64,000 bases of DNA from Anastatus disparis (Eukaryota; Arthropoda; Insecta; Hymenoptera; Eupelmidae), in NCBI GenBank assembly GCA_017163975.1, contig JAFFSR010000369.1, positions 3,984,001-4,048,000 of the forward strand. The letters run 5' to 3'. This document shows positions 23,026 to 34,949 of the stretch, piece after piece (the first letter of the stretch is position 1; each line of letters opens with the position of its first letter). The position numbers and the translations under genes were made by a program. Under the pieces are notes generated by a model. The model was not told where the DNA came from. It did no database searches and saw only the letters and a list, made by a program, of their open reading frames with translations.

Positions 23026-23251
23026 GGAACCCTCTAGGAAGGGACAAGAAAATGTTGCCACCATACTGATCTAAACCGGAAAGGAACGGATAAAGTGCTT
23101 ATAGAAAACTTCACAGGTCGTCTTCGTGGGGATTATTTGCTGTCTCTTTCTAACATATTACTTTCTTATGTAGTTTCCGGTTTAGGTCTCTTATTTGTAA
23201 CAGCCAGTAGAAAACACAGAACGAGGTTTCCAGTCCCTTTTTAGAGGGTCC
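23026..23251. mobile_element. MITE, 226 bp, second of two tandem copies
   Basis: Same family as the preceding copy, with ends GGAACCCTCTAGGAAGGGAC and GTCCCTTTTTAGAGGGTCC. The 13-bp spacer CTATTAAACAATA has no recognised role. The flank after the second copy is unrelated. Confidence 0.75.
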
Positions 23252-23331
23252 TTACCACGACCACTCTTAATGCGCCACCTATCGGCATTTGTACGAAAAT
23301 TATTTCACTAAAAAGTAGAAAATAAATTTTC

Positions 23332-24251
23332 AACAAAAAAAAACCGACTTCAAAAACATTGCACTAAAAAATAACAAATAATATATTATCCTTAGAAATT
23401 ATACGCGTACTACGCATCTAATACATGTATAGTGAACATTTTATACACTATCTAATTATTTGCAAGAGCACAAACAAATTATTTTTTATTAGGCTGCTTA
23501 CAAAGAAATTAGCTAATAGGTAAGACAACATATACATAAAAATATTAGAATTTTCGGAGTCGATGCTAGCCTTAAAAAATAGCCTCAAATCTAAAAAAAA
23601 TATAATAAAAAATATTTTTATCAATAGTTTTTTTTATATTTTCTAACGTTTTATCAGGTATCTATCGTTTCCTTTGTTCACTTTCAAAATTTTTTTTTAG
23701 ATTTGAAGCTATTTTTTAAGGCTGGCACCGACTCCAAAAATTCGACTATTTTTATGTATATATTGTCTTACCTATTAGCGAATTTCTTTGTAAGCAGCCT
23801 AATAAAAAAATAATTCGTTTGTGCTTTTGCAAATAATTAGATAGTCCATATGTTCGCTACACATGTGTTAGATGCGTAGACTGAAAAACTTTCTGCTTGC
23901 TAGTTACTCTTTTCCCTGACTACGCTAGTGCCGCGCGTTCGGCGCAAACGGTGTGCCGAAAAGAAAGTACTGAAAATGAACTGTGCCTGCTCCGATCATT
24001 TGTGTGTAACGTTGTTTTCACTAATCGGCGCTTTACATATGCTCGATCAGCGTAAGGGAAACTCAAATCTGAGTAACTGCTACTCCGATTGCGCGTATAC
24101 CTCGAAACGTAACGAATCAGAGTAGCACATAACCTTGTAGGTTACAGGCTGCGCCGATAGTCTTTCAGTGTAGTATGCGTATAATTTCTAAGGATAATAT
24201 ATTATTTGAAAATTCTTAGTGCAATGTTTTTGAAGTCGGTTTTTTTTTGTT
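23332..24251. mobile_element. Foldback element with a nested insertion
   Basis: Inverted arms of about 310 bp start AACAAAAAAAAACCGACTTC and end with the complement. The arms include TATTATCCTTAGAAATTATA and its complement near the right end. The right arm is split by the 290-bp insertion at 23880-24169, and without it the two arms match. No transposase. A T-run/A-run lies at each tip. Confidence 0.85.
23880..24169. mobile_element. 290-bp MITE inside the foldback right arm
   Basis: The ends are ACTGAAA and TTTCAGT. GTAG lies directly outside both ends (23876-23879 and 24170-24173). The intact left arm shows a single copy of this site, so GTAG is a 4-bp duplication. The insert is GC-richer than its surroundings. 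The open frame at 23928-24125 shows no known motif and is probably chance. Confidence 0.75.
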
Positions 24252-24269
24252 AAAAATAGTTTCAATAGA

Positions 24270-25430
24270 GCTAATTTTATCTCTTGTTTATCAATTCTAA
24301 TTTTAATTTCATCAAAATTTAGCTAATTTTAGCTCTGATTGAGGTTGTTCCTTAGATTAAATATAGCTTATTTTTATTATTTTTTGAACTATTTTTTGCT
24401 TAAATTTAGTTCATTTTATTCGTATTTAGCTGATTTTACCTATTTTTCATAATATTCCATATTTATTTCTTAAGCTTAATTTATTAAACCTGAATCTCGA
24501 ACACTTCGGTGGTCTCAGCAGAACAATCTTAGATTATGAATACATTTGAGCTGATTTGGTTAATTTATAGTTAATTTTTAGTTTCGATTCATTTGAGTTT
24601 ATCTAATTTTTACTATTTCTCATCAATGTTGAACTAATTTGAAGCTAATTTTTAGCTGAAATCAATCTTATTTAACCTGAATTTAAAGCTAGTTTTAATT
24701 CCTAATCATCCAAACCTAATTATTATAAATTGAGTTTATTCGAGTTAATTTTTAACTCAAATTCATTTTGTTGTAGCCGTTTTTATCTATTTTCAGCTTG
24801 AATTCCAACTTAATCAATCTATTTTTTAGCTTGATTTTGACTTATATTTTGCTATTTTTATCTTCAATTTATCTTCTTTATCTCTCACTAGCATATATTA
24901 AGCTGAGTATATCTCATTTTTTAACTAACTTTCGCTTTAGTAAATACTACTACTTTATTTTAGTAAATTTTGAACCTATTTTTAGCTTACATTTAGCCAA
25001 ATTCATCAATTTCTTGGCTATTTGGTATCTTCTTAAACTTAGCTATTTTTATCTTAAATTTACCGTTTTTCATTAATTTTTTAAACTGTTTCCAGTTTAA
25101 TTGAACTAAATGTATCTATCTTCTAGCTAACTTTTACTTCAAATTTTAGCAAAATTTTAGATTATATTGAGCTTAAGTTTAGCTTATTTTAGCTGTTTTT
25201 AGATTGAATTTATTTTACATTAGATTAAATTTACCTAAACGGATGTATTTCTTAGATAATCTTTACCTTATATTTTTATCTTTAATTTATCTTTTGTAGG
25301 ATAAATTTAGCTAAATATATCTTATCTTTTAGATAACTTTTACTTTAAATTCAGTTAATTTTAGCAAATTTTGAAGCTATTTAAACTTTAATTTAGCTAA
25401 ATTCATCAAGTTTTTAGATATTTGGTATCT
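24270..25430. repeat. Degenerate T-rich minisatellite
   Basis: Loosely repeated units of about 30-45 bp contain TTTTTAGCT and AATTTAGCT cores with CAATCTATTTT or TTCATC variants. The long frame at 24798-25076 is a low-complexity Leu/Phe/Tyr product of this repeat and not a gene. Period and copy number need a tandem-repeat program. Confidence 0.7.
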
Positions 25431-27500
25431 TAAAAGCGCCCTTAGCACTTTTGGAAACTGCCTAGAACCAACTTGTACATCATCAAAAAAGTCATATTGC
25501 CGAATTTTTAGACCTTCAGCAGCTCCTGTGATATCACAATGTCATATTTTGTAACTTTTTGTAACTTTAGTATATCTCGATCAATTTTAAAGCTTTTTTA
25601 AAAATTCAAAATGTAAGTTAAAAAGAATTTGAATACGTAGACATAGAAATTTTTTTTAAAAATTTTGCCGCAAAATTCAAACGTTATACCGACGTTTAAA
25701 AATTTCAAATGATTATAAACAAAAAAATGAGTCCTACTTAATCATGAAAAAATTATATTTCATGTATTTTGATATAAAAAATCACTATCAATTTTTTCAG
25801 CTGCTTTAAATTGGTAAGACTTAGAACAAATTATTAAAAACCCATTTTTTCAATGTCTTTCTTCATTTTTTCGAACTATTAATGGAAAAATAATATCAGA
25901 AAACGAATAAAATGAGTCTTTATGTTTAGTTTTAGTGTTACGTACTGCTTCCGATACTTGGGAACGGTGGTACGCGAAACGATAATAAAGTAATTCATTT
26001 TTTTCACGTTTTTCTTTATTTTTTTTAATCATAAATAGGCTGCAAGTTATAGTCGTTACTCATTTCTTATTTCTGAATTCTCAAGTATCCTAATCTTAAT
26101 TTTTTTATGGAAATAGAGTAAGAAGAACAAGGATAGAATACTTGAGCATTTAGAAATGAGAAATGAGTTCAAATTGAATATAAATATATATTTTCATGTA
26201 TGATTTATTTTTCAGGTTAAAATTACACTTACATTAAAAATAGTCAAACAGCTACCTAAAGAGGGGCACATGTACTAGGGTAGGCTTAAACTGTCGTTTT
26301 TACCATATTCATCATGCTCAGAAAATTTGAGAATGATCGAAAGTATGGTACTTTGTTTATAGCTCAAGAAACACACGTAGAAAAATAAAAAAAAGTATCA
26401 TTTTTGACGTATAAAATTATGTGCCGTAAGAACCAATTTTTCAATCGATACCAAAATTTGATTACATATTTTACTACAAGAAACAAGTAATTTAAGCCCT
26501 TATTAAAGTGTGTGCCACTCCAGAAACTTATATTATAGACTTTTCAATTGTTATCAGGTCGACCTCTCAAAATTAAAAAGTTCTAGAGATATCCTCATAT
26601 ACCGATCCACCTTAGAAGTTCGTTTTTTTATGTGTGAAAATATATTAAAATATAACGTAAAAAATATAATTTTTAAAACAATCGCATTGAAAATAAAATC
26701 TTTTTTTTTTTTGTTTTTCATTAATAACTTGACGGCATTAATTTAAACAAAATAACAACGCGATGTAAAAGTAGGCTGAATTCCTTACATTTAAAAACAG
26801 AATTCATCTCAAAAAGTCAAAAATTGGAGAAGGTAGAACATTTTGAATACAGAGGTCCATTTTTATGTTTTCACTTTTCATTATAACATTTAATACACAA
26901 TAGGTTACAGTGTCGTGAAATAAAACTTTAAAGCTGGATTGCAGGGTCTCCAAATCTTCTTTTGAGTATTAAAACATATTCACATAATTTTCAGACAAAA
27001 AAATTCGATCCGTGGTGGCATCTGAGTGGAATCCACCAGTCCTTCATTTTTATTGCTGAAAATATTCTCTTTGATATAATCGTTTTTTTTTCCTTTTTTC
27101 TTCTTCACTTAATATTTTTACTTAATAAATGTATGTAAGTGTCACATTATGGTTTTATCCTCAAGGCTATAAAATTATTTATATTTTATTACATTTATTA
27201 AGTAATCATTTCAATTAACTAGTTTTTTTATATACAGTCTCGTAAAATTATTTTTACTATTAATAAAATTAATACTATTATTAAAATTACTACTATTTGT
27301 TAAAGTGATTAATTACTCTTTTTATAAATAATGATTTGCTTGTATAAACGATTATTCTGTCTATACAAAGAATAAATAATTTTATTCTTCTCCATTTCTA
27401 CTTAATTATTGTTTCTTACCATTTTTATACAATTTTAATTTTCTCTTCTGCAATCTGAAATTACACAACGATTACTAAACGATAGCTGCGCCGCATGATA
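25431..27500. other. AT-rich spacer, no gene
   Basis: No credible coding region. A short inverted repeat at 26065-26165 pairs CTCATTTCTTATTTCTGAAT with its near complement. Phrases such as ATATCTCGATCAATTTTAAAG (25573) resemble arms of foldback elements, but I found no partner arm here. Confidence 0.45.
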
Positions 27501-29407
27501 GGCCAGTCAAAATAAGGTTTTGTTCTACCAAAATTAGTTACTGCAAATGACCTATGCGATCATTTAAAAGATAGTCCGTAGCTGTTTACTTATATGTTTT
27601 GGACTAGCAACTATGATTTATTAATTAGTTATCAACAAATTAGTGCAAAAAACGCGTTTTTTTTTGTTTTTTGCTAATAAAACGAAAACTATTTGACGAA
27701 TTACTATGATGTCAATGGAAAAATTGCAGAGAATTGAATTATCAACAAAACGAGAAGTCAAACGATCCGAATTAAATTCGGAAAACCCGGAAAATTTTTC
27801 ATTTTTTTTTTCATAAATTCATAATTCTGTTGTTTATTAATATTAAGAGCTGAAATTTGGCACAGAAGTAGATAATTATATCTTCTTTCAACATGCCAAA
27901 GGCAGATACTATCGGATAATTAGTTTCTGTGCGATTGCAATTTTTTTTTTTTTTTTCGGTATTCCTCCCTTCTTTATATTACAGATTGAGAACGTCGTAC
28001 ATACATTTTTAAAAGTGTTTTGAAAACTAGAAACAATATACTATTAAACGTATATTCTAAGTTTCCATTAAAATTGTGTAAAAAGGGTGAAATATGCACT
28101 CGAACATCGACGCAAACGGTCGAGCGTGTGGTACACAGCGAAAAGTGGGGATAGAGGAGAAACTGTAAAATATCTTTAGATTTCATTATTCGGGAAATCT
28201 GAATAGAAAATCAGATTCGTCGGTTAAAAATACACTTAAAAAAAAAACACTTTAATATAAGTACATTAAGAGCAGGCCAGATTCGTTGTCCTTGTCTAAT
28301 TGGCATTTTTGTTATTTACTCAAGTATTAATCGGTGTATCTGCAAATTGAAGGTTAAGCGCAATAGATATTATTATTACAAATATTTATGCACAAGAAAA
28401 AAAAAATCTATCGCTTTGTTTTTGAGAAAAGTAAGGAACGCGAAAATATTATAAACATAATCTTTTACTTCGGCGTTCCTTACTTTTCTCAAAAACAAAT
28501 CGGTAGATTTTTTTTTTCTTGTGCATAGATATTCATAATAATAATATCTATTGCGATCAACCTTTATTTTGAAGATACACCGATTAATACTTGAGTAAAT
28601 AACAAACAACTCAATTGTTACTCGGTCGGTATCAGGTTCTACTCTGGCCTGCCGTTAATCGCCAAAAACAAGCCAGTTAAAAAATTGAATGTTTTACGCC
28701 GCGCGCCGATGTATCTATGTATATCGTTCCTCCTCCATCCCCACTTTTTGCTGTGTACCGCGCTCTCGACCGCTTAGGTCGATGTTCCAGTGCATATTTC
28801 ACCCTTTTTACACAATTTTAATGAAAACTTAGAATATTCGTTTAACAGTATATTGTTTCTAGTTTTCAAAACCCTTTTAAAAATGTATGTACGACGTTGT
28901 CAATCGGTAATATAAATAAGGGAGGAATACCGAAAAAAAAAATTGCAATCGCACAGAAACTAATTATCCGATAGTTTCTGCCTTTGGCATGTTAAAAGTA
29001 GATATAATTATCTACTTATGTGCCAAATTTCAACTCTTAATATTAATAAACAACAGAGTTATAAATTTTTTTTTAAATGAAAAATTTTTCGATTTTCCGA
29101 ATTTTCTTCGGTTTTAATAAACCAATCGGATCGTTTGACTTTTCGTTTTGTTGATAATTCAATTCTCTACAACTTTCCCATTGACACTATAATAATTCGT
29201 CAAATAGTTTTCGTTTTATTAGCAAAAAAAAAAACAAAAAAAACGCGTTTTTTTGCACTAATTTGTTAATAACTAATTAATAAATCATAGTTGCTAGTCC
29301 AAAACATATAAGTAAACATCTACGGACTATCTTTTAAATGATCGCATAGGTCGTTGCCAGTTACTAATTTTGGCAAAATAAGACTTTTTTCGGTCTATTG
29401 ACTGGCC
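27501..29407. mobile_element. 1.9-kb foldback element with TA target duplication
   Basis: The ends GGCCAGTCAA and TTGACTGGCC are flanked by TA (27499-27500 and 29408-29409). Arms of about 930 bp pair over nearly the whole length, with the centre in 28445-28480 inside a hairpin read as GTAAGGAACGC and GCGTTCCTTAC. Arm identity is high but not perfect. A TA duplication fits Tc1/mariner-type or related transposition. There is no transposase; frames at 27974-28609 are arm artefacts. Confidence 0.88.
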
Positions 29408-29940
29408 TATGATATAATGACTATTTTTGAAAACAGTAAGCGTCTTCAAGAGCCTCAACTTCCACTAAAGAAGTTTCTGGGCCTACATATACTACTGTGA
29501 TCTTATTACAATCCGCCGTCAAAAATAGTATCTGTTTTTTCTTTAAAAATATTTAAATATATTTTGCAAATATAGATACATATAGAAGTAAGTTTTTCAA
29601 TATTTTTTGAAAATGGTATTTATTTTTAATACTTAAGAATAAAATGTTAGATTTGTTTATTTGATATTAAGACTAGTTACATTTTTTAACTTTTTTTTTT
29701 AAACATTTTAAACCTTCTAACAATATAAAACTTTGATTTTTAATTCATTAAAAAAATTGAATCATGCATAATATTTTTTTTTGATAAAAGTTATTATTTA
29801 ATACATTGATTATTATAATTTATTGTTCAAGTGTTTTTTAAAAGATCGATATTAGAAGTTTATTGTTTACTGTTTATAATGTTTGAATCTGGTACTTTAA
29901 AATGTTAAAAAAAATTTTTAGAAACAGAAGATAAGAGAAC
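29408..29940. other. AT-rich spacer with a short coding-like stretch
   Basis: The minus strand at about 29530-29420 reads TVVYVGPETSLVEVEALED without stops. It looks protein-like, but I cannot assign it. The rest is AT-rich without features. Confidence 0.35.
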
Positions 29941-32217
29941 CCGTTAAAAGAAAATTATTCTTTATCATTTCTGATAAAATTAAATCATCAATAATTAAGT
30001 ATTATTATGAGAACAACAGAATATGCAGCAGTTTTAAGAAATCTTTGAAGATAAAAGATCCAGGCGCTGCTGCTCTTTCTGTGCAAAAGAGACTACTTTT
30101 GCATGAATTGAAAAAACAACAACAGATTTTAACGCGTATTTTTCATTTTCTTACTTTGCCCTCCTTAAACCACAAGAATGCATCCTAGTAGGGATCCCTG
30201 GTATCCATACTGTATGTGTATGTCCTTTCCATCAAAATTTAAAATTAAAACTAAGTGCTGAGCAATGTAATCTGGAGATCAAAGACTTGATATAATGAAC
30301 AGTTTGCTCTGCAGATAATGAATTTCGTATGCTCAAAATATGCAACACATACTCCTTTGAATTAAAAAAAAGAAATTCCTCAATCATTAAAGGATCATAT
30401 CAAAGTGATTGAAGCCACGAGTAACATTACTTGTTAGTGGAGGCGAAATTGGCGGGTGAGCAAAAAAAATTTTCGAAGGGAAAATTTTTACGGGATGTCC
30501 TTCGTAAAGGGTCCTAGAATATCTGCAGTTTACCTGGCGAAAAAGTGGTCCCAATTTGTTTAAATCGATTTTATTTAAACAAATTCAGAAAGTTGTTCAT
30601 TTTGATTCGAACAAAGTTTTTTTAGATTAATTGAGTGATTCTAAACAAAAAAGTATTTTTATGATTTTTTTCTAAAGTTGACGGTTTTCGAGGTGAAAAT
30701 GCCCATTTTCGAAGCTCTGAAACGATACTAAAATTTGAACTTTTTTAGGTTGGCAAAGTTTTAAAGTAAAATTTAGATACTCTTTAATAGAATCCCGAAG
30801 AGTAATTTCAAATCACTTCATTTTTAAGTGTTATTTTTCAATTGTTAATTAAGCGCGTATACCCAGTATCTCCGAGTCCGAGCGCATACAGCTAAGTATG
30901 TCGTCTGCTAAAGTTCATGTCTTAACTCGCGCGGCGAAAGCTTCATATACTAAGGAGCTAGTAAGGCAATGTAAATGCCAAAAAAGTGTAATACCAAAGC
31001 ATGTTCATGTAAAAGAATCATGTAAATTGTGTACCGTTATGTGGTTGTGATAAAGATCTGTGTAAAAATATTGTTAATTTTAAAAATATTTATGAATAAA
31101 ACTTTGAGTACAACAAATATATTCGCAAAATTCCAATATTTTCTTGATTATATATTCATATATTTTTTAACGCGTATATTATACGTAGTAAATTATAAAA
31201 ATACAATTAATTAACAAATTTTTAACTAAAGTATATTTTGAACCATAAGTTCCTTATAAATTATCTTCCGAAACGTATAGAACAACTTAAAAATCAGCGA
31301 TGCGCTCTGCGCGAGTTAAGACATGAACTTTAGCAGATGAGATACTTAGCTGTATGCGCTCGGACTCGGAGATACTGGGTATACGCGCTTAATTAACAAT
31401 TGAAAAATAACACTTAAAAATGAAGTGATTTGAAATTACTCTTCGGGATTCTATTAAAGAGTATCTAAATTTTACTTTAAAACTTTGCCAACCTAAAAAA
31501 GTTCAAATTTTAGTATCGTTTCAGAGCTTCGAAAATGGGCATTTTAGTGATTTTTAACATCTTTATTTGTTAATAACTCGAAAACCGTCAACTTTAGAAA
31601 AAAATCAGAATAATACTTTTTTGTTTAGAATCACTCAATTAATCTAAAAAAAACTTTTTTCGAATCAAAATGAACAAATTTCTGAATTTGTTTAAATAAA
31701 ATCGATTTAAACAAATTGGGACCACTTTTTCGCCAGGCAAACTGCAGATCCTTATTCTAAGACCCTTTACGAAGGTCATCCTGTAAAAATTTTCCCTTCG
31801 AAAATTTTTTTGCTCACCCGCCAATTTCGCCTTGACTATTATAGCCATTGTGTGCAAGTAAGACATACTTGTGGAGAAGGTGCATCTAACGGGACTGTTT
31901 TAGAGTAACTTAACAAACCTTCTGAAATCTTTTCAAAAGAATTTTCAGAAGATTTATCGGATCTGATTGTGTATCATTTTATTACTAAAAATCAGAAGAG
32001 TTTTTAATTGATTCTAAAAAGAAATTAAATCCAGATAATTGCATAATAATGATCAAATTCGTGGAGAAATATGCTTTTATTGCACAGGATGCCATCCAAG
32101 GTTTTTATTTTAATAATACGACTGTAACGGCTCATTCAATATTCATGTACTACAAAGATCCAGTGACACTTGAATCAAAAGTACAAAGTTTTTGTGTGAT
32201 CGCAAATGCTTTGTAGC
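29941..32217 (+). pseudogene. Broken transposon-type protein gene, uncharacterised family
   Basis: Plus-strand pieces in order: IKYYYENN (about 29995), VQKRLLLHELKKQQQ (about 30080), GIPGIHTVCVCPFHQN (30190-30240), TVCSADNEFRMLKICNTYS (30300-30360). After an inserted foldback (30435-31838) comes RHTCGEGA (about 31865), then FVEKYAFIAQDAIQGFYFNN and TAHSIFMYY (32060-32155), ending in a stop at 32215-32217. I recall the pattern VCVC-x-x-HQN plus ENYSF-x-QDAIQ from uncharacterised, often multicopy proteins of insects and cnidarians, which are probably transposon encoded. This is family recall, not a search. The frame is broken several times. The catalytic role is unknown. Confidence 0.6.
30435..31838. 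mobile_element. 1.4-kb foldback element inside the broken gene
   Basis: Arms of about 510-530 bp (30435-30945 and 31305-31838) begin AGGCGAAATTGGCGGGTGAG and end with the complement. The spacer of about 360 bp is AT-rich. Target duplication is unclear, and the repeat may begin at TAGT just outside. Arms contain TTTAAATCGATTTTATTTAA and the sequence TATACCCAGTATCTCCGAGT near the inner edge. Confidence 0.88.
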
Positions 32218-32323
32218 AAACTGCTAGCGCAATCAACATTTTTTTATAACAAGTAATAAAAATCAAAAAGGATTTTTTTTATATACACAAAATCATTTAT
32301 TTTTCTGATGCATGTCTTACTCA

Positions 32324-32925
32324 CTAGAAGAACATCACAACTCTGAATCACGGATTTTGCTCAAACTTTGGGATAAGTTTTCACATGACAAAATATAGAA
32401 AAAGCTGAAGTTATAGTCACGAACGCTCAATATTTTCCTAGTTATAGGCATATAAAGAAAATCACTAAAAAAAGTTACTAGATTTTTGAGCGCATATAGA
32501 TCTTTAGCATTGATAGTTAGAAACTTGAAACTTTTTTTAATGAAAGCTGAGCTTAAATCCTTTCGAAACAGTAGTTATAGCACATCAAAATATTATTTTT
32601 TTCTAAAGTTATAGTGTAATAAAGATTGGATCCAATTTCAGCTTTTGTTAATAATTAATGTTTCAAGAAAAAAATTCAGGTCCAATCTTTGTTCCCCTAT
32701 AACTTTGTGAAAAAATAATATTTTGATATGCTATAACTACTATTTCGAAAGGATTTGAGCTCAGCTTTCATTTAAAAACAGGTTTACGCTTCTAGCTAAT
32801 AATGTTGAGAAACTATAAGCGTTTGAAAATTTAATAAGTTTTTAGTGATTTTTTTCAATTGTCTGTAACTAGGGAAATATTGTGCGTTGGCCTTTAAAAT
32901 TTTGGCTTTCTTCATATTTCTGCAT
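32324..32925. mobile_element. Foldback element, first copy, right end lost
   Basis: Starts CTAGAAGAACATCACAACTC after TCA and matches the intact copy at 34286-34949 through the left arm and most of the right arm. The last 50 bp or so of the right arm are missing, where a CA microsatellite begins. Confidence 0.8.
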
Positions 32926-32934
32926 CCAAAACAG

Positions 32935-33215
32935 AGATACACACACAAACACACACTGCATACACACATACAGACATGCTTACACAAACACACAACACAT
33001 ACACACCTACAGTGGAGCGATTCAAGCACGCATTCATATGTATGTATGACGACGCTAGTTGTGAGCAAGAGAATAAAAGTCTGCGCGCGCATCGATACGC
33101 GTGATACATACATATGTATCACTGCTTGAATCGCTCCACAGAGACACACATACACATATACATATACAGAAACATACAGATGCACACACATACATACACT
33201 CTCATACTACGCTAT
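32935..33215. repeat. CA-rich microsatellite around a small hairpin element
   Basis: CACACA/CATACA repeats occupy 32935-33009 and 33141-33215. Cys/His/Val-rich frames here on both strands are microsatellite artefacts. Confidence 0.85.
33010..33140. mobile_element. 131-bp hairpin MITE
   Basis: The left end CAGTGGAGCGATTCAAGCA pairs with TGCTTGAATCGCTCCAC at the right, and CATATGTATGTATG pairs with CATACATATG further in. TA precedes the left end, but the right flank is not TA. CAGTG tips resemble Tc1/mariner MITEs. It sits within the CA repeat. Confidence 0.65.
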
Positions 33216-34285
33216 TTACGAAAATCTTGAAAATGGCCATCTTTGACCTTCGATATCTCGAAATCTGTCCATTTCTCGACTTTGTGTCTATGGAAATTTT
33301 TGATTCAGACATCGAAAACTACATCATACTATAAGTTTAGCCAAATTTACCGGGAATCTAAATTCCATAAACTAAACATAACTTTTTCGCCAATCGTTTT
33401 ATTTTAACCAACCAAAACTGTCTTATCGTGATGACAATTTCTTGACATCAATTTTTTAAGAGAGAAAAAAAATTAAATTGCTTTCAAAATGTCCCTTTGC
33501 TATTACTTGGTAAATTTAATAACAGTGCAGATTATCTTAGTATTTGCACTAACTAGTGAATTAATTTTGATATTTCTCTTTTGTAATTAAAAATTATAAA
33601 TTGTAGGTTGGCAGAAATAAAAATGTATATACGCCAATTATGAAATGTTAAATAAGTAAAATATAATTTGTTTTTTAATTACTAGGTTACAATATTGGTG
33701 AAGAATATTGCACACGCGCGATTAAAGTTAGAATGAACACCAAGCGCAATCTCACCCCGGATTTATACTTGTGCTTCGCGCGGACTGTAACCAATCAAAA
33801 CCCTTATACTTCAGAATATTCGTTTACAGGGTCTAGCTTACGTAAGTTATTATTTTTTTATTTAAACCAGCCAATCATATCGTTCAAAACTCAAGCAAGT
33901 ATAAATTGTCACATTGCTTGGATTCGCGGAATTCTAAACCTAATCAAAGTACGTTTTCTGATTTCTTTGAATTGGTCAACAGTCACTAATTTCTTGTAAT
34001 CGTATTATTACATTTTGTATGTGGAGAATTCGTTAATAGACATTATATTATATTATTTTCTACAAAATTTGAAAAATTAGATTATTATTTTACGATTATA
34101 TGATTTCTTAAATACAAATACTCTGTAAATGATTCATAAAATAGATAGATAAAAATAAACTTAAAATAAAATTAGAATTTTATATTCTTGATGATAAAAC
34201 CATAATATGGCATTTACGTACTGTCACGGTATTTTACCGTGTTTGAATCTTATGTGCTTAGATATTATAATATGACACACACTCA
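33216..34285. other. Spacer, no gene recognised
   Basis: AT-rich, with a slightly more complex stretch at 33690-34000. The 88-aa frame at 33733-33999 has no known motif. I cannot say whether this is host intergenic DNA. Confidence 0.4.
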
Positions 34286-34949
34286 CTAGGAGAGTATCAC
34301 AACTCCGGATCACGGATTTTGCTCATACTTTGGGATAAGTTTCCAAATGTCAAAATATGAAAGGAAATAGAATTTTAGACCCCAACGCTCAATATTTCCC
34401 TAGTTATAGGCAATTAAAGAAAATCACTAAAAAAGTTACTAGATTTTTAAATGCATGTAGTTCCTTAGCATTGATAGCTAGAAGCTTGAAACTTTTTTCA
34501 AATGAAAGTTGAGCTCAAATCCTTTCGAATTAGTAATTATAGCATGTCAAAATATAATTTTTTCCCAAAGTTATAGCGTGATAAACATTGGACCTGATTT
34601 TTCTTTTTAAAAAATTAATTAATAACAAAAGCTGAAATTGGGTCTAATGTTTGTTATGCTATAACTTTGGGAAAAAATTATATTTTGACATGCTGTAACT
34701 ATTATTTCGGAAGGATTTGACCTCAGCTTTCATTTAAAAAATGTTTCAAGCTTCTAGCTATCAATGCTAAGGAACTACATGCGTTTAAAAATCTAGTAAC
34801 TTTTTTAGTGATTTTCTTTAATTGCCTATAACTAGGGAAATATCGAGCGTTGGTGTCTAAAATTCTGTTTCCTTTCATATTTTGACATTTGGAAACTTAT
34901 CCCAAAGTTTAAGCAAAATCTGTGATCCGGAGTTGTGATACTTTCCTAG
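34286..34949. mobile_element. 664-bp foldback element, intact copy, TCA duplication
   Basis: The ends CTAGGAGAGTATCACAACTC and its near complement are flanked by TCA on both sides (34283-34285 and 34950-34952). Arms of about 310 bp leave a short central loop near 34600-34640. A 3-bp duplication fits the PIF/Harbinger group, but that is inference. The truncated sister copy is at 32324. Confidence 0.85.

Noticed and set aside
23928..24125. 65-aa Cys-containing frame
   Set aside because: It lies wholly inside a 290-bp MITE and has no repeat of Cys spacing typical of a small secreted peptide.
24798..25076. 92-aa hydrophobic frame resembling a membrane protein
   Set aside because: It is the translation of a T-rich minisatellite and has no family features.
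32796..33191. Open frames of 131, 80 and 65 aa rich in Cys, Val, His and Thr
   Set aside because: They are translations of the CA/CATA microsatellite on both strands.
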